64,000 bases of DNA from JBBRHQ01 sp963781345. GTDB taxonomy: Bacteria; Actinomycetota; Thermoleophilia; Solirubrobacterales; 70-9. A program made the translations under genes and the position numbers. The stretch spans positions 496,001 through 560,000 of the forward strand of contig CAWAFQ010000014.1 of assembly GCA_963781345.1 (NCBI GenBank), given 5' to 3'. Under the pieces are notes generated by a model. The model was not told where the DNA came from. It ran no database searches and saw only the letters and a list, made by a program, of their open reading frames with translations. Positions 9,392 through 17,598 of this stretch are shown piece by piece (the first letter of the stretch is position 1; each line of letters opens with the position of its first letter).

Positions 9392-9832
9392 ATGAGCCGC
9401 CGATACCAGCTCGCAGCCGCCCTTTGCGTCGTCGCCCTCTCAACAGGGTGCGGGGGCGGGTCGTCACGCCTGGCTGACGTGCCCTGCACCGAGATCGGCT
9501 GCACGTCGGGCCTGGCGCTCGATCTGGCGCCGATCACGGCGAAGGTCGACGATGCCGCCGCGATCAGGGTCTGCCTGCGGCGCAAGTGCCGCGTTTACTC
9601 GCGGCGCCGGTCTCAGGGCGGGGCGTTCTTCTCGGTGCGCGGCCTCAGGGCCGGGCGCCGGGTCTCGGTGAGGCTCGCGGTGACCGATGGCGACGGCCGG
9701 GTGATCCTGCGCCGAGGTGTCCGCGCGCCGGTCGCGCGGGTTCGCCCCAACGGGCCGAAGTGCCCGCCGACCTGCTTCCAGGTCGCCGTCCACATCGACC
9801 GGCGGAGCCTCGATCTGATCCCCCCGGGCTGA
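9392..9832 (+). CDS. small exported lipoprotein, function unknown
   Basis: The N-terminus 'MSRRYQLAAALCVVALSTGC' is a lipoprotein signal with the lipobox LSTG|C at about residue 20, followed by a Gly/Ser linker. Starting at this ATG gives a normal signal; an upstream in-frame ATG would add 12 residues ahead of it. The mature part has a short beta-rich region with Cys pairs ('VCLRRKCRVY', 'CPPTC'). No family is recognised. About 146 residues. Confidence 0.7.
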   Translation: MSRRYQLAAALCVVALSTGCGGGSSRLADVPCTEIGCTSGLALDLAPITAKVDDAAAIRVCLRRKCRVYSRRRSQGGAFFSVRGLRAGRRVSVRLAVTDGDGRVILRRGVRAPVARVRPNGPKCPPTCFQVAVHIDRRSLDLIPPG

Positions 9833-9941
9833 GCTCCCGGAGCACGTCGTAGCGGGCGCCGACCGGAGCGAGGAACGCCGAGCGCTGAGTCGCCGTCCCC
9901 CAACTAGAATGCATCGCTGGCCTGGGAGTGTTCGGCCACTG

Positions 9942-10012
9942 TCCCCCGTGATGTAACGGCAGCATGACTGACTGTTAATCAGTTCGTAGTGGTTCGAATC
10001 CACTCGGGGGAG
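9942..10012 (+). tRNA. tRNA-Asn (GTT)
   Basis: The acceptor stem TCCCCCG/CGGGGGA is perfect. The anticodon stem ACTGA/TCAGT encloses the loop CTGTTAA with anticodon GTT. The T arm GTGGTTCGAATCCAC is canonical. CCA is not encoded. TAGAAT at 9904-9909 is a plausible -10. The minus-strand glycosyltransferase stop codon starts at the next base. Confidence 0.97.
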
Positions 10013-11224
10013 TTAGGTGTTCGCGCGCCGCCGCGCCAACTCCTCGACCAGCTCCGCTCCCCGCTGCGCCCCGTCGTGCGCCCGGCCCCACTCGGCGATC
10101 GCCTCGGCGCGCATCGCGAAATCGGGCTCGTCCAGCAATCTCCGCGCCGCCCAGCGGATCGGACCCGGCCGGCATAGCCGCCACGGCACCGAGAGCCCGA
10201 CGCCGGCCCAGGTGATCCGCGCCGCAGTCTCGTTCATGTCACCTGCGACCGGTGAGGTCAGGACCGGAACTCCCTCGCCGAGCGCCCGCGCCACCGTCCC
10301 GTGGCCTCCGTGGCAGATCACGAGAGACGCTCGCGGCATCACCTGGCTGTAGCTGAGCCAGTCGACGAGAATCGCATTGGCGGGGGCCTCCGGCAGCTCG
10401 CCCGAGGCCTCCCGGTTGACCGTCGCCACCACCCGCACCGGCTCATCCGCCATCGCCTCCAGCGCCACCCGTACGAGGCGGTTGCCGGGGTCCTGCGATG
10501 TGCTCGGCGCGACCAGCAGCAGCGGCGCGCGCTCCTCGGGAAGGTCGATGTCCGGGTATGGCAGCTCGAAGGTCATCGGGCCGGTCACCTCGACCCCGGG
10601 CGGCCAGCGGCGGGGGTACTCGAGTTGCGGGTACGTCGCAACCATCGCCAGCTCTTCGCTGATGCCGCCGTGGAAGCGATCGAGCGGCTCCAGTCCGAGG
10701 CGCCCGCGCTGCTCATTCAGCTCGCGCCGGCCGCGCCTCAGGCCCGTCTCCAGAATCGGCAGAGCGCCGGTCCAGAGCGCGCGGCCCGCCGCGGTGCGCG
10801 GCGGCTGCGCCCCGAAGGCGAAGAAGGGCAGCCCCGGCTCGTGCAGCGGGTGGATGTGGGGGATCAGCGTCGCCCGCGGGACCGCCGCGACCTCGGCGGC
10901 GAGCGAGGGCGCCAGGGTGAGGATGTCGCTGACGACGACGTGCGGGCGCATCTCCTCCAGCAGCGGGGCGAGCGCGCGAGCGGCGTCGGCGGCGCCGGCA
11001 CCCTCGGGGGAGTCCGGCGGGGGAGGGGGGAACGTCCGGTACTCCTCGGCCGCGGTGAAATCCAGCCCGACTCCCTCGACCGCCTCGCGCCAGCGCTCCC
11101 AGGACTCGACCACGACGGAGTGCCCGCGGCCCGCCAGCGCGCGAGCCAGGGCGATCGCCGGGAAGGCGTGCCCCGGATCACCGAAGGCCGCGACCAGGAG
11201 CCGCAGACGCCCGCCCTTGCTCAC
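10013..11224 (-). CDS. MGT-type glycosyltransferase (GT1/GT28-like)
   Basis: UDP- or dTDP-sugar dependent glycosyltransferase with a GT-B fold. The N-terminus 'LRLLVAAFGDPGHAFPAIAL' is the acceptor-domain start. The C-terminal donor site is clear in 'VICHGGHGTVARALGEGVPV' and 'SPVAGDMNETAARITWAGVG', the layout of the macrolide/MurG-like families. 403 residues, full length. The acceptor is unknown; a glycolipid or secondary metabolite is plausible. It is divergent from the next plus-strand gene across an 83-base gap and its 3' end abuts the tRNA-Asn. Confidence 0.85.
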   Translation of the reverse strand: MSKGGRLRLLVAAFGDPGHAFPAIALARALAGRGHSVVVESWERWREAVEGVGLDFTAAEEYRTFPPPPPDSPEGAGAADAARALAPLLEEMRPHVVVSDILTLAPSLAAEVAAVPRATLIPHIHPLHEPGLPFFAFGAQPPRTAAGRALWTGALPILETGLRRGRRELNEQRGRLGLEPLDRFHGGISEELAMVATYPQLEYPRRWPPGVEVTGPMTFELPYPDIDLPEERAPLLLVAPSTSQDPGNRLVRVALEAMADEPVRVVATVNREASGELPEAPANAILVDWLSYSQVMPRASLVICHGGHGTVARALGEGVPVLTSPVAGDMNETAARITWAGVGLSVPWRLCRPGPIRWAARRLLDEPDFAMRAEAIAEWGRAHDGAQRGAELVEELARRRANT

Positions 11225-11307
11225 GGCCGTCCCAAGAGCATGAAACTTCCCGTTCGACCTCGCCCTAGGCCCGCTGCGAACCCACCCGAGGCGCTATCCC
11301 TTCGCAG

Positions 11308-11781
11308 ATGCTCGCGAGAAGGAAGAGCCGCCGCTCGGCCCGCCTGCGGGCAGCGGCCCAGGGCCTGCCCCGCCACACCCGCGAGGCGATGCTGCGCGGC
11401 CTCGACGCAAACGAGATCATCGTCGGCGCCTACACCGACGCCGACGGGGGCGTCTGCCCGATGCTCGCCGCCCACCGGAATGGCGGCCGCACCGACTTCG
11501 CCTCCTTCGCCCGTGCCTGGGACGAGTTCACGGGCGCGGGCAAGCGCTCGCGCCACGCCACCCGGCGCGAGATCAGGGCCCTGCGCACCTACCTCGAGAT
11601 GAGCCTGCTCGACGACTCCGCCCTCGAGGAGATCCGCGCCCGCCCGCGCCCGCCGGCACCGAGCCGCAGCCGTGATCGCTTCCGCGTCTATGACCTGCGC
11701 AGGCGGATCGGCCGCCGCCGTTCCCCGCAGCCTGACCAACGCAGCGACGCGCCCGAGCGCGAGCCCGCCCAGATCGCCTAG
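11308..11781 (+). CDS. conserved-looking hypothetical protein, basic C-terminus
   Basis: A 157-residue cytoplasmic protein with an Arg-rich N-terminus ('MLARRKSRRSARLRAAAQ'), a central acidic/aromatic block ('GAYTDADGGVCPMLAAHRNG', 'FARAWDEFTG') and an Arg/Pro-rich tail. Codon use is as in its neighbours, and the opposite strand has no comparable frame, so it is likely coding. It ends tail-to-tail with the minus-strand SDR gene with a 4-base overlap. Function unknown. Confidence 0.7.
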   Translation: MLARRKSRRSARLRAAAQGLPRHTREAMLRGLDANEIIVGAYTDADGGVCPMLAAHRNGGRTDFASFARAWDEFTGAGKRSRHATRREIRALRTYLEMSLLDDSALEEIRARPRPPAPSRSRDRFRVYDLRRRIGRRRSPQPDQRSDAPEREPAQIA

Positions 11782-12500
11782 AGCCCGTCGCCGGGTCGCA
11801 TGAAGACGATCTCCGGGACCAGGCAGTAGCGCGAGGTCCGCAGCAGGAAGCGCACGGCTTCGCCGAGGTCGTCGGGCTGGATCATCTCCTCCGCCTTGAC
11901 GTGCTCCTTGACGAACTCGGTCATCGGCGTGTCGACGAAGGCGGGGGCAAGGGCCGTGCACTGAACCCCGGCGTCGCCCAGCTCCTTCTGGGTGCCATGG
12001 CTGAAGTTGATAACGGCGGCCTTGGTTGCGGCGTAGACCGAGAGCCAGCCCTGACCCGACTTGCCGGCGATCGAGGCGGTGTTGACGATCAGCGCCTTGC
12101 CGTGCTCGCCGCCCGCCTCGCGCAGCATCGGCAGCCCCTCACGGGTACCGATGATCAGCGCCCGCAGGTTGATCCCCAACTGCATGTCGAGCTGTTTGGT
12201 CCCGATTTCCTCCATCGCCTGGCCGAACCCGACTCCGGCGTTGTTGACGAGAGCGTCGAGCCGGCCGTAGGTCTCGCGGTGCCTGTCGAAGAGGCCGACG
12301 ATCTCCTCCTCGGAGGTCATGTTGGCGGGCACGCTCAGCACCTCGTAGCCATCGCTTCGCAGGCCCTCGGCGGCCGCCTCGAGCTTCTCCGGGCGGCGCG
12401 CCGAGACGGTCAGCGAGTAGCCCTCGTCGCCGAGCGCCCTCGCGATCGCCAAGCCGATCCCGCTCGATGCTCCCGTCACCAGTGCCGCTCGATCCGCCAA
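11778..12500 (-). CDS. short-chain dehydrogenase/reductase (SDR)
   Basis: Classical SDR oxidoreductase of 240 residues. The cofactor motif TGxxxGIG appears as 'VTGASSGIGLAIARAL', then 'LVNNAGVGFG', and the catalytic Ser-Tyr-Lys set as 'VNTASIAGKS' and 'YAATKAAVINFS'. The Arg after 'SARRPEKL' suggests NADP(H). The substrate cannot be deduced. It is divergently arranged with the lipoprotein gene at 12611. Confidence 0.9.
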   Translation of the reverse strand: MADRAALVTGASSGIGLAIARALGDEGYSLTVSARRPEKLEAAAEGLRSDGYEVLSVPANMTSEEEIVGLFDRHRETYGRLDALVNNAGVGFGQAMEEIGTKQLDMQLGINLRALIIGTREGLPMLREAGGEHGKALIVNTASIAGKSGQGWLSVYAATKAAVINFSHGTQKELGDAGVQCTALAPAFVDTPMTEFVKEHVKAEEMIQPDDLGEAVRFLLRTSRYCLVPEIVFMRPGDGL

Positions 12501-12610
12501 CGCCCGCTCCTCTCGCTCGCCTTCAGGTCCGCGCCACCCTAGTACGGGTGAGCGCAGGCCGGGCGTCCGCCGTGGTGCTGCCGCCGGCGACGCCTGACTA
12601 ACATGGCCGC

Positions 12611-13696
12611 GTGCGCCTCCTCCGGATCGCCTCCGCTTGCCTCTGCCTGCTCGCCGTCGCCGGGTTCGCGACCGCCTGCGGCAGCTCGGATTCCACCGGC
12701 TCGACCTCGGTCACGGTCACGGATCGCCCCGCTCCACCCGCGGCCGACTTCCCGGCAGCCCAAGGCAAGACCCTCGGTGAGGTCCTCGATTCCGCCTCCG
12801 GACCCTCGAGCCTCGTCGTCTCACCCGCGTCGCAGGTCTTCTACACGGGCGAGAACCGCTACTCCTTCGGTGTCTTCGAGGCCGACCGAACCCAGGTGCC
12901 CGACGCCGAGGTTGCCCTCTACTTCGCCAAGGTCCCTCCGACGAAGCCGACGGAGACGGGATCCACAGGGGCGACCGGTGCCACCGGCCCGTCCCCTCCG
13001 CCGGCCAAGGCCGAGGCCAAGGCCCTCGACCAGCCCGCCGTCGGGCCATTTCCCGCGGCGATCGAGAGTCTCGTGACCGAGCCCGCCTTTCGCGCCGCAA
13101 CCACCTCGAACGATCCCGATTCAGCCACCGCCGTCTACGTCACCGACGTCAACTTCCCCAGCAATGGCGAGTGGCGGATCGCGGCGATGATCAAGGACGG
13201 CAGTGAGCTCAAGGCGACCCTTCTGCCGAGCGCGATCGTTGGCCAGTTCTCAGGTGTCCCCAGGGTCGGCCAGCGCCCGCCCCGGATACACACGCCGACC
13301 CCGGCATCGGTCGGAGGCGACCTCTCGAAGATCACCACCCGGGTCCCGCCCGAGGCGATGAACAAGGAAGATTTCTACGACGCTCTCGGCAAGAAGCCGA
13401 TCGTCCTCATCTTCGCCACGCCCCAGTTCTGCCAGAGCCGCGTCTGCGGCCCGGTGGTTGACGTGGCCGCCCAGGTGCAGGAGAAATACGGGGACAAGGT
13501 CGAGTTCATCCACATGGAGATCTACAACGACAACGACCCGAGCAAGGGCGTGCGGCCGCAGGTTCGCGCCTTCAGCCTCCCGAGCGAGCCGTGGGTGTTC
13601 GTGATCGACAGCAACGGCGATGTCCAGACCGTGATAGAAGGCGCCTTCGGCGTCAACGAACTTGAGAGGGCCGTCGAGGGGGTGGCCGGCAAATGA
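12611..13696 (+). CDS. lipoprotein with C-terminal thioredoxin-like domain
   Basis: The GTG start gives a clean lipoprotein signal ('LLAVAGFATAC', Cys about residue 24). After a Pro/Thr/Gly-rich linker (about residues 115-145) the C-terminal 110 residues look thioredoxin/SCO-like: 'KPIVLIFATPQFCQSRVCGP' has a Cys-x4-Cys in the position of the redox motif, followed by 'VEFIHMEIYNDN' and 'EPWVFVIDSNGDVQ'. It probably acts outside the membrane in thiol or metal handling. TAACAT at 12600-12605 is a possible -10. The stop overlaps the start of the Hpt gene (ATGA). Confidence 0.78.
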   Translation: MRLLRIASACLCLLAVAGFATACGSSDSTGSTSVTVTDRPAPPAADFPAAQGKTLGEVLDSASGPSSLVVSPASQVFYTGENRYSFGVFEADRTQVPDAEVALYFAKVPPTKPTETGSTGATGATGPSPPPAKAEAKALDQPAVGPFPAAIESLVTEPAFRAATTSNDPDSATAVYVTDVNFPSNGEWRIAAMIKDGSELKATLLPSAIVGQFSGVPRVGQRPPRIHTPTPASVGGDLSKITTRVPPEAMNKEDFYDALGKKPIVLIFATPQFCQSRVCGPVVDVAAQVQEKYGDKVEFIHMEIYNDNDPSKGVRPQVRAFSLPSEPWVFVIDSNGDVQTVIEGAFGVNELERAVEGVAGK

Positions 13697-14055
13697 GCGA
13701 GACAGATTCCGAGGCAGCCCTGAAGGGGTCCTTCGCCGTCGAGGCTCGGCGGCGCTGCGATGTCATCTCCGCCGGCCTCGAGACCGGCACCACCGATTTC
13801 GAGACCCTGCGCCTCGAGGCCCACGCCCTCAAGGGGACGTCCGCGGTGGTCGGACTCCAGCGCTTGGCCGAGCTGGCAGGCCTGATGGAGTCCGACCTCG
13901 CCGAGGCAGCCAAGGCGAAGGACCTCCGCCCCGGACGCGCCCACCAGATAGCAGACGCCGCCAAGGCCTTCGCCGAGGGTGCCGCGGCTGCCGCCGCCGG
14001 CGAGGAGGAGCCGCCCGACGTCGGCCGCTCCCTCGCCCAGCTCTTCAGCGTCTGA
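13693..14055 (+). CDS. stand-alone Hpt (histidine phosphotransfer) domain protein
   Basis: A 120-residue all-helical protein. The phosphorylatable His sits in 'LEAHALKGTSAVVGLQRLA', the standard Hpt motif HxLKGxxxxxG, followed by 'ELAGLMESDL'. It would relay phosphoryl groups between response regulators, but no histidine kinase or receiver gene is seen nearby. It overlaps the thioredoxin-like lipoprotein gene by 4 bases, so the two are probably translated together, an unusual pairing. Confidence 0.85.
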   Translation: MSETDSEAALKGSFAVEARRRCDVISAGLETGTTDFETLRLEAHALKGTSAVVGLQRLAELAGLMESDLAEAAKAKDLRPGRAHQIADAAKAFAEGAAAAAAGEEEPPDVGRSLAQLFSV

Positions 14056-14122
14056 GCCGGGAGCGGTTGCCGTTTCCATCCGGCCGCGGGCGATAAGACC
14101 CAGGGGAGCTCCCCTCTCGAGG

Positions 14123-14686
14123 TTGAGCGCCATCACCGCGCTGGCCGTATTTGCGGTCGTCGTCGCGGGGTGCGGCGGTGGGTCCGATACCGAGAAGGTC
14201 GAGATCGGCGGGTTCGTCGTCGTTGTGCCGAAGGATGCGTCCCCGAAGGAGCGCCTTGTCGCCGAAGCAGATGGCGTCTACGGGCAAACCAACCTGAACC
14301 CGGCCTATGAGTCCTGCGTGCTCGGCGAGCTGAGGAAGATTCCGGCATCGAGGGTTGAGCAGCTCTATGCCGGCGACAAGGTGCCCAGGAACCAGGGGTT
14401 CTTCGGCGCTATCTTTGCCGCGGCAGTGGCTGGCGGTTGCCTCGACCGCGGCAGCGTCGTAGCGCCGAATCCCAATCGGGCGACGATGAAGCTGCTCAGG
14501 GGCGCGATAGCAGCGACACTGCCCCTCAGGCTCGAGAAGCTCGGTGTGCCGCCCCAGAAAGCGGCGTGTATCACGAGCAGAGCAAAGCGAGCGAGCGATG
14601 CCCAGGTGGTCGAGCTGTCAGGCGCGAGCGATACGGGGATTCAACTCCTCTATCGCTGGGGCAGGAGCTGCTCGTACGTGTTCTAG
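14123..14686 (+). CDS. small lipoprotein, function unknown
   Basis: The TTG at this position gives 'LSAITALAVFAVVVAGCGGG', a short lipoprotein signal with the lipobox VAG|C. The frame is open further upstream into the Hpt gene but without an ATG, so the start is uncertain. The mature part (about 170 residues) is soluble-looking with four Cys ('ESCVLGELRKIP', 'GGCLDRGSV', 'KAACITSRAK', 'GRSCSYVF'), probably forming two disulfides. No family recognised. Confidence 0.65.
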   Translation: MSAITALAVFAVVVAGCGGGSDTEKVEIGGFVVVVPKDASPKERLVAEADGVYGQTNLNPAYESCVLGELRKIPASRVEQLYAGDKVPRNQGFFGAIFAAAVAGGCLDRGSVVAPNPNRATMKLLRGAIAATLPLRLEKLGVPPQKAACITSRAKRASDAQVVELSGASDTGIQLLYRWGRSCSYVF

Positions 14687-14812
14687 GCCCTAGGAAACGT
14701 GCGCCCATGCTTCCGCTGGGCAGAACGGCGAGACGTATCGACGTGACCGCTGATAGGCACCGACGGCCTGGCGGGCCAGGATCCGCATGGCCGAGCCATA
14801 ATCAAGTGGCGC

Positions 14813-14886
14813 GGGCCGGTAGCTCAGCTGGTTAGAGCAGCGGACTCATAATCCGTAGGTCGAAGGTTCGAGTCCTTCCCGGCCCA
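14813..14886 (+). tRNA. tRNA-Met (CAT)
   Basis: The acceptor GGGCCGG pairs with CCGGCCC plus discriminator A. The D arm has GCTCAGCTGGTTAGAGC. The anticodon stem GCGGA/TCCGT holds the loop CTCATAA (anticodon CAT), and the T arm AGGTTCGAGTCCT is canonical. It is elongator Met or, if lysidine-modified, Ile2; the sequence does not separate these with certainty. A G-C first pair argues against initiator tRNA. Confidence 0.95.
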
Positions 14887-15142
14887 TCGTGGGGCAGCTG
14901 CGGCGGGTTCTCGGCGAATGGGCTCGGTCACGGCCCGCCGCGGCTCCCCCCTCGAAACCGAGAGGAGCAGACGACGAAGGGCACGACCAGCATCAGCCTC
15001 GAGTTGATCCGCCGCGGAAGGCGATTGCGCCGACCAACACCGATCGGGGCCGATCGACCAATAACTCAGGCCGACTCGATGGCGCTCTCCCGGGTGCTGA
15101 GCTACCTCAAGGCCAAGCGCGAGGCCGGGCAGGGCCCAATGC

Positions 15143-15397
15143 TCAGCGCCTCGAGGTCAGGCTCTCGGCGGAGAGTTCGGATACCGCGGCGAGGTCGATC
15201 AAGGTCGAGCGCAACGCATAGACCGCTCCCGCCTCCTGCTGGCCCCTCGCCATCTGAGCCTCGGGCACCGCGGCCATCCGGGCCCTCAGGACATCTTGGC
15301 CGCACCCCCGCTCGAGGTCGAGAGCCTTGCGCCGCTCGATCGCTCGGCGGGTGTCCGATGGCGGTCGATCCACGCCCCGGGGTTCTGACAAGGGCAC
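15143..15397 (-). CDS. small hypothetical protein, possible remnant
   Basis: An 84-residue ORF whose second half reads naturally ('EAGAVYALRSTLIDLAAVSE'). The same 'LIDLAAVSEL.AE.L..RR' ending recurs in the ORF fragment at 15620-15709, so the two are related copies. No family is known. It may be real or one of a decayed pair. Confidence 0.35.
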   Translation of the reverse strand: MPLSEPRGVDRPPSDTRRAIERRKALDLERGCGQDVLRARMAAVPEAQMARGQQEAGAVYALRSTLIDLAAVSELSAESLTSRR

Positions 15398-15434
15398 TCG
15401 ACCCGATCGGGTCAGTCGAGAGCCTCGCGAGCCT

Positions 15435-15599
15435 CTACCACCTCGGCCTGACTCGGCAGAGGCAAGAGCCGTCGAATTGGAACCACCAGAGCAACGACTC
15501 GGCGGCGAAGTAGCGGGCCTGCTCGAGGGTCTGCCCCTCGTTGACGCTCGCCGGGCCTGTCACCTCCACGATCTGCTGCTGCTCTGCGGTCAAGGCCAC
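15435..15599 (-). CDS. very small hypothetical ORF (54 codons)
   Basis: The GTG start gives a protein with 'ALTAEQQQIVEVTGPASVNE' and 'ARYFAAESLLWWFQFDGS', amino-acid use typical of real coding sequence rather than a shadow frame. It lies 21 bases downstream of the 'LIDLAAVSELL' fragment in a different frame, and the two could be halves of one broken gene. No family recognised. Confidence 0.3.
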   Translation of the reverse strand: MALTAEQQQIVEVTGPASVNEGQTLEQARYFAAESLLWWFQFDGSCLCRVRPRW

Positions 15600-15619
15600 C
15601 GTGCAGTCTTAGCAGCCCG

Positions 15620-15709
15620 CTACCGAGCGGCCCTCCTCCTGGCCGACAACTCCTCGGCCAGAAGCTCGGAGACCGCCGCCAGGTCAATGAGGATCTGCCG
15701 CAGCAGCTT
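15620..15709 (-). pseudogene. fragment related to the 15143-15397 ORF
   Basis: About 30 codons ending in a stop, reading 'KLLRQILIDLAAVSELLAEE' then an Arg-rich end. It closely matches the C-terminus of the ORF at 15143-15397. No start codon was found in frame near its beginning, so it is treated as a remnant. Confidence 0.35.
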
Positions 15710-15787
15710 GGGGGGTGGTAGTGCGCCCTTTGTGCAATTTGATACCTTTGTCTGGTGCCGAGGGGGAGCGTGGGAAAGAGCCGCCTG

Positions 15788-16669
15788 ATGCGCGTGCTGC
15801 CGATCGCGGTTCTGGTGATGGTGCTCTTCCCCGCGGTGGCGTCGGCGGCTAAGAAGAAGCCGCACCTGGTGGTCACCTCGGTGAAGGCAGCCCCGAACGA
15901 GCAGAAGCCCCTGCACAGTTTCTGGAACGGCAGCGCCTTTCAGCTCGTCGCAACGGTCAAGAACAAGGGCGAGGCGGCTTCCAAGGACGGAGGGGGCGTG
16001 CTCAAGGTGGCGCGCCCGGGAGATCACTTCTTCGCCGAATCCGAGTTCGACCTCCCCAGCGTCAAGCCTGGAAAGCAAAAGAGCGTAGCCCTCGGCACAT
16101 TCGGAGCGGTACTCAGTGACGAGGGGCTCGGCCCCCGGATTCCCCAGGTCTGCGTCCCGGTCAACGGACGGGGAGGAGGGATGAGCTGCAGGGAGGGGCC
16201 CCACTTCTCCGTGATTCCTCGGAGGTGGACCGGATCGATCCACTCGACAACCGATGAGAACGTATACAAGGACAGCGCCACCTACGAGATCACCTTCAGA
16301 TACGACGGCGGCAAGTCAATGCAGACGCACTTCTTCCACTACCGGGTTGCCTCGGGACAGGCGCACCTCGCCGTGTCCGGCGTCGACGCAAGGGGATGCA
16401 GCCGCAGCGGCGGCCTGGAGACAGCCCCGGACCAATTGTCCTCGCTGGATTTCGATCCGGGGATGAAGACATACGGCCTGACCATCCATCCGAAGAACCC
16501 GACCTACGAGGTGACGATCAACTGCGGCAAGGACGGGATCAGCTATGAAGATCACACCTTCGCCGGGCCCGGACTCGCGAGCCATCCCATCAACGTCCGA
16601 GAGACCACCTGGTCGGGAAGCGACAATCAACCCTTTGACGAGCTCTCCTGGGAGCTGGACGCGCGGTAG
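15788..16669 (+). CDS. exported protein, function unknown
   Basis: The ATG gives a classical signal peptide 'MRVLPIAVLVMVLFPAVASA' with an AxA cleavage site before 'AKKKPHLVV'. The first 130 residues after it resemble a CARDB-like beta-sandwich ('LVVTSVKAAPN', 'FQLVATVKNKGEAASKDGG'), a fold often used in surface proteins. The second half is unassigned, with paired Cys ('ARGCSRSGG', 'VTINCGKDG'). About 293 residues. Confidence 0.72.
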   Translation: MRVLPIAVLVMVLFPAVASAAKKKPHLVVTSVKAAPNEQKPLHSFWNGSAFQLVATVKNKGEAASKDGGGVLKVARPGDHFFAESEFDLPSVKPGKQKSVALGTFGAVLSDEGLGPRIPQVCVPVNGRGGGMSCREGPHFSVIPRRWTGSIHSTTDENVYKDSATYEITFRYDGGKSMQTHFFHYRVASGQAHLAVSGVDARGCSRSGGLETAPDQLSSLDFDPGMKTYGLTIHPKNPTYEVTINCGKDGISYEDHTFAGPGLASHPINVRETTWSGSDNQPFDELSWELDAR

Positions 16670-16736
16670 AGGCGGGGAAACCACCGCGGGGCGGCCTGCC
16701 GGCAAGGGAAGCGATCGTCAGCATTGAGATAGCCGG

Positions 16737-16943
16737 GTCGACTCGTTCTTCGTGGTCGAGGGAGAGTTGGAGGCGATGCTCGCGGGGAGGAGTCAGACCG
16801 TGGGGCCCGGCACACTGGTCTCGGTCCCGCGCGGCGTGCAGCACAGGTTCAGGTGCCGCGGGTCCGGGCGCGCGCGGAGGATGCTGAGCCTCCACACACC
16901 CGACGGCGGCTTCGCCGATTGCCTGCGCGGCGTCTCGGGTTGA
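16737..16943 (+). pseudogene. cupin-domain remnant, N-terminus missing
   Basis: The frame is open only from 16728 and reads 'DSFFVVEGELEAMLAGRSQT' and 'VGPGTLVSVPRGVQHRFRC', the second half of a small cupin barrel (EGE... PxGxxH). The first strands with the earlier metal His residues are absent, and a stop lies immediately upstream. About 68 residues against the usual 100-150, so probably a truncated, non-functional copy. The flanks 16670-16736 and 16944-17114 hold nothing recognisable. Confidence 0.55.
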
Positions 16944-17114
16944 CCAGTCCGGGTGCTGTGGACGTCGCCGCCCGAGATGGCCAGGGCCCTTCTTCTGCAG
17001 GTGCGCCCGTGTTTTTGCGAGGAACGGGGCAGTTGCCCCGCGGAACCCTGGAGGCGGGCATCAGTTGAGGGTAAATTCAGACCCTCGGGCTCGCCGCCTG
17101 GTCGTTCGTTGGCC

Positions 17115-17423
17115 CTATTCGCGCTCCCTGCGGTGGGCTACCTCGTAGATCTCGACGCTCGAGCGGCTCTGGCCGGCTTCGACGGCTGGCGACATCGCGT
17201 TGAGCGCCTGATCGCCGCGACGCAGGTCCTCCTCGTTCTCATAGAGGGTTACGCCGACTCCCCTGGCGTTCTCGCGGTCGACGAGCATCCATACGGCCTT
17301 TACACCCTCCAAACCCTCGGGCGGCGAGTCGAACGTCGAGTCGATCATCTCGCGTGTGCCGGCGATCACCTCGTCCATTCGCGACGTATCGCCACCCTCA
17401 AACCGTGCAATCCGGACATACAT
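17115..17423 (-). CDS. small ABM-like (dimeric alpha-beta barrel) hypothetical protein
   Basis: The ATG at 17423 is preceded by a strong ribosome site (GGAGGAGGG, 5 bases away), which decides the start against longer frames. The protein begins 'MYVRIARFEGGDTSRMDEV' and continues 'KAVWMLVDRENARGVGVTLY', a ferredoxin-like layout as in antibiotic biosynthesis monooxygenase-type proteins. 102 residues. Enzymatic activity is unproven. Confidence 0.68.
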   Translation of the reverse strand: MYVRIARFEGGDTSRMDEVIAGTREMIDSTFDSPPEGLEGVKAVWMLVDRENARGVGVTLYENEEDLRRGDQALNAMSPAVEAGQSRSSVEIYEVAHRRERE

Positions 17424-17598
17424 GAGACCCTCCTCCGTTGTGATTAACGGTCCCGAGCCTACTCCTGTGGCTGACGCCCTCGCTCCCGCGACCTGCAAGC
17501 GAAATGCGCCGCTCTTCGGGCTGCGCTTCGCGATGGGGTGCCGCGCCATCCTCGGAGGTCGTTTCCACGACCCCCGGCGCGGCGATGAGCCAGCCTGA

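Larger units (their letters stand above)
14887..15787. other. region of small ORF remnants downstream of tRNA-Met
   Basis: About 900 bases without a full-size gene. Both strands show short coding-like stretches: on the plus strand around 14970-15160 a frame reads 'ISLELIRRGRRLRRPTPIG' and 'SMALSRVLSYLKAKREAG' without a clear start; on the minus strand are the small ORFs listed separately. The mix of short broken frames beside a tRNA gene resembles a decayed insertion, but no integrase or repeated tRNA end was found. Confidence 0.4.

Noticed and set aside
15788..16669. Phage structural protein
   Set aside because: Clear signal peptide and beta-sandwich pattern; no phage neighbours.
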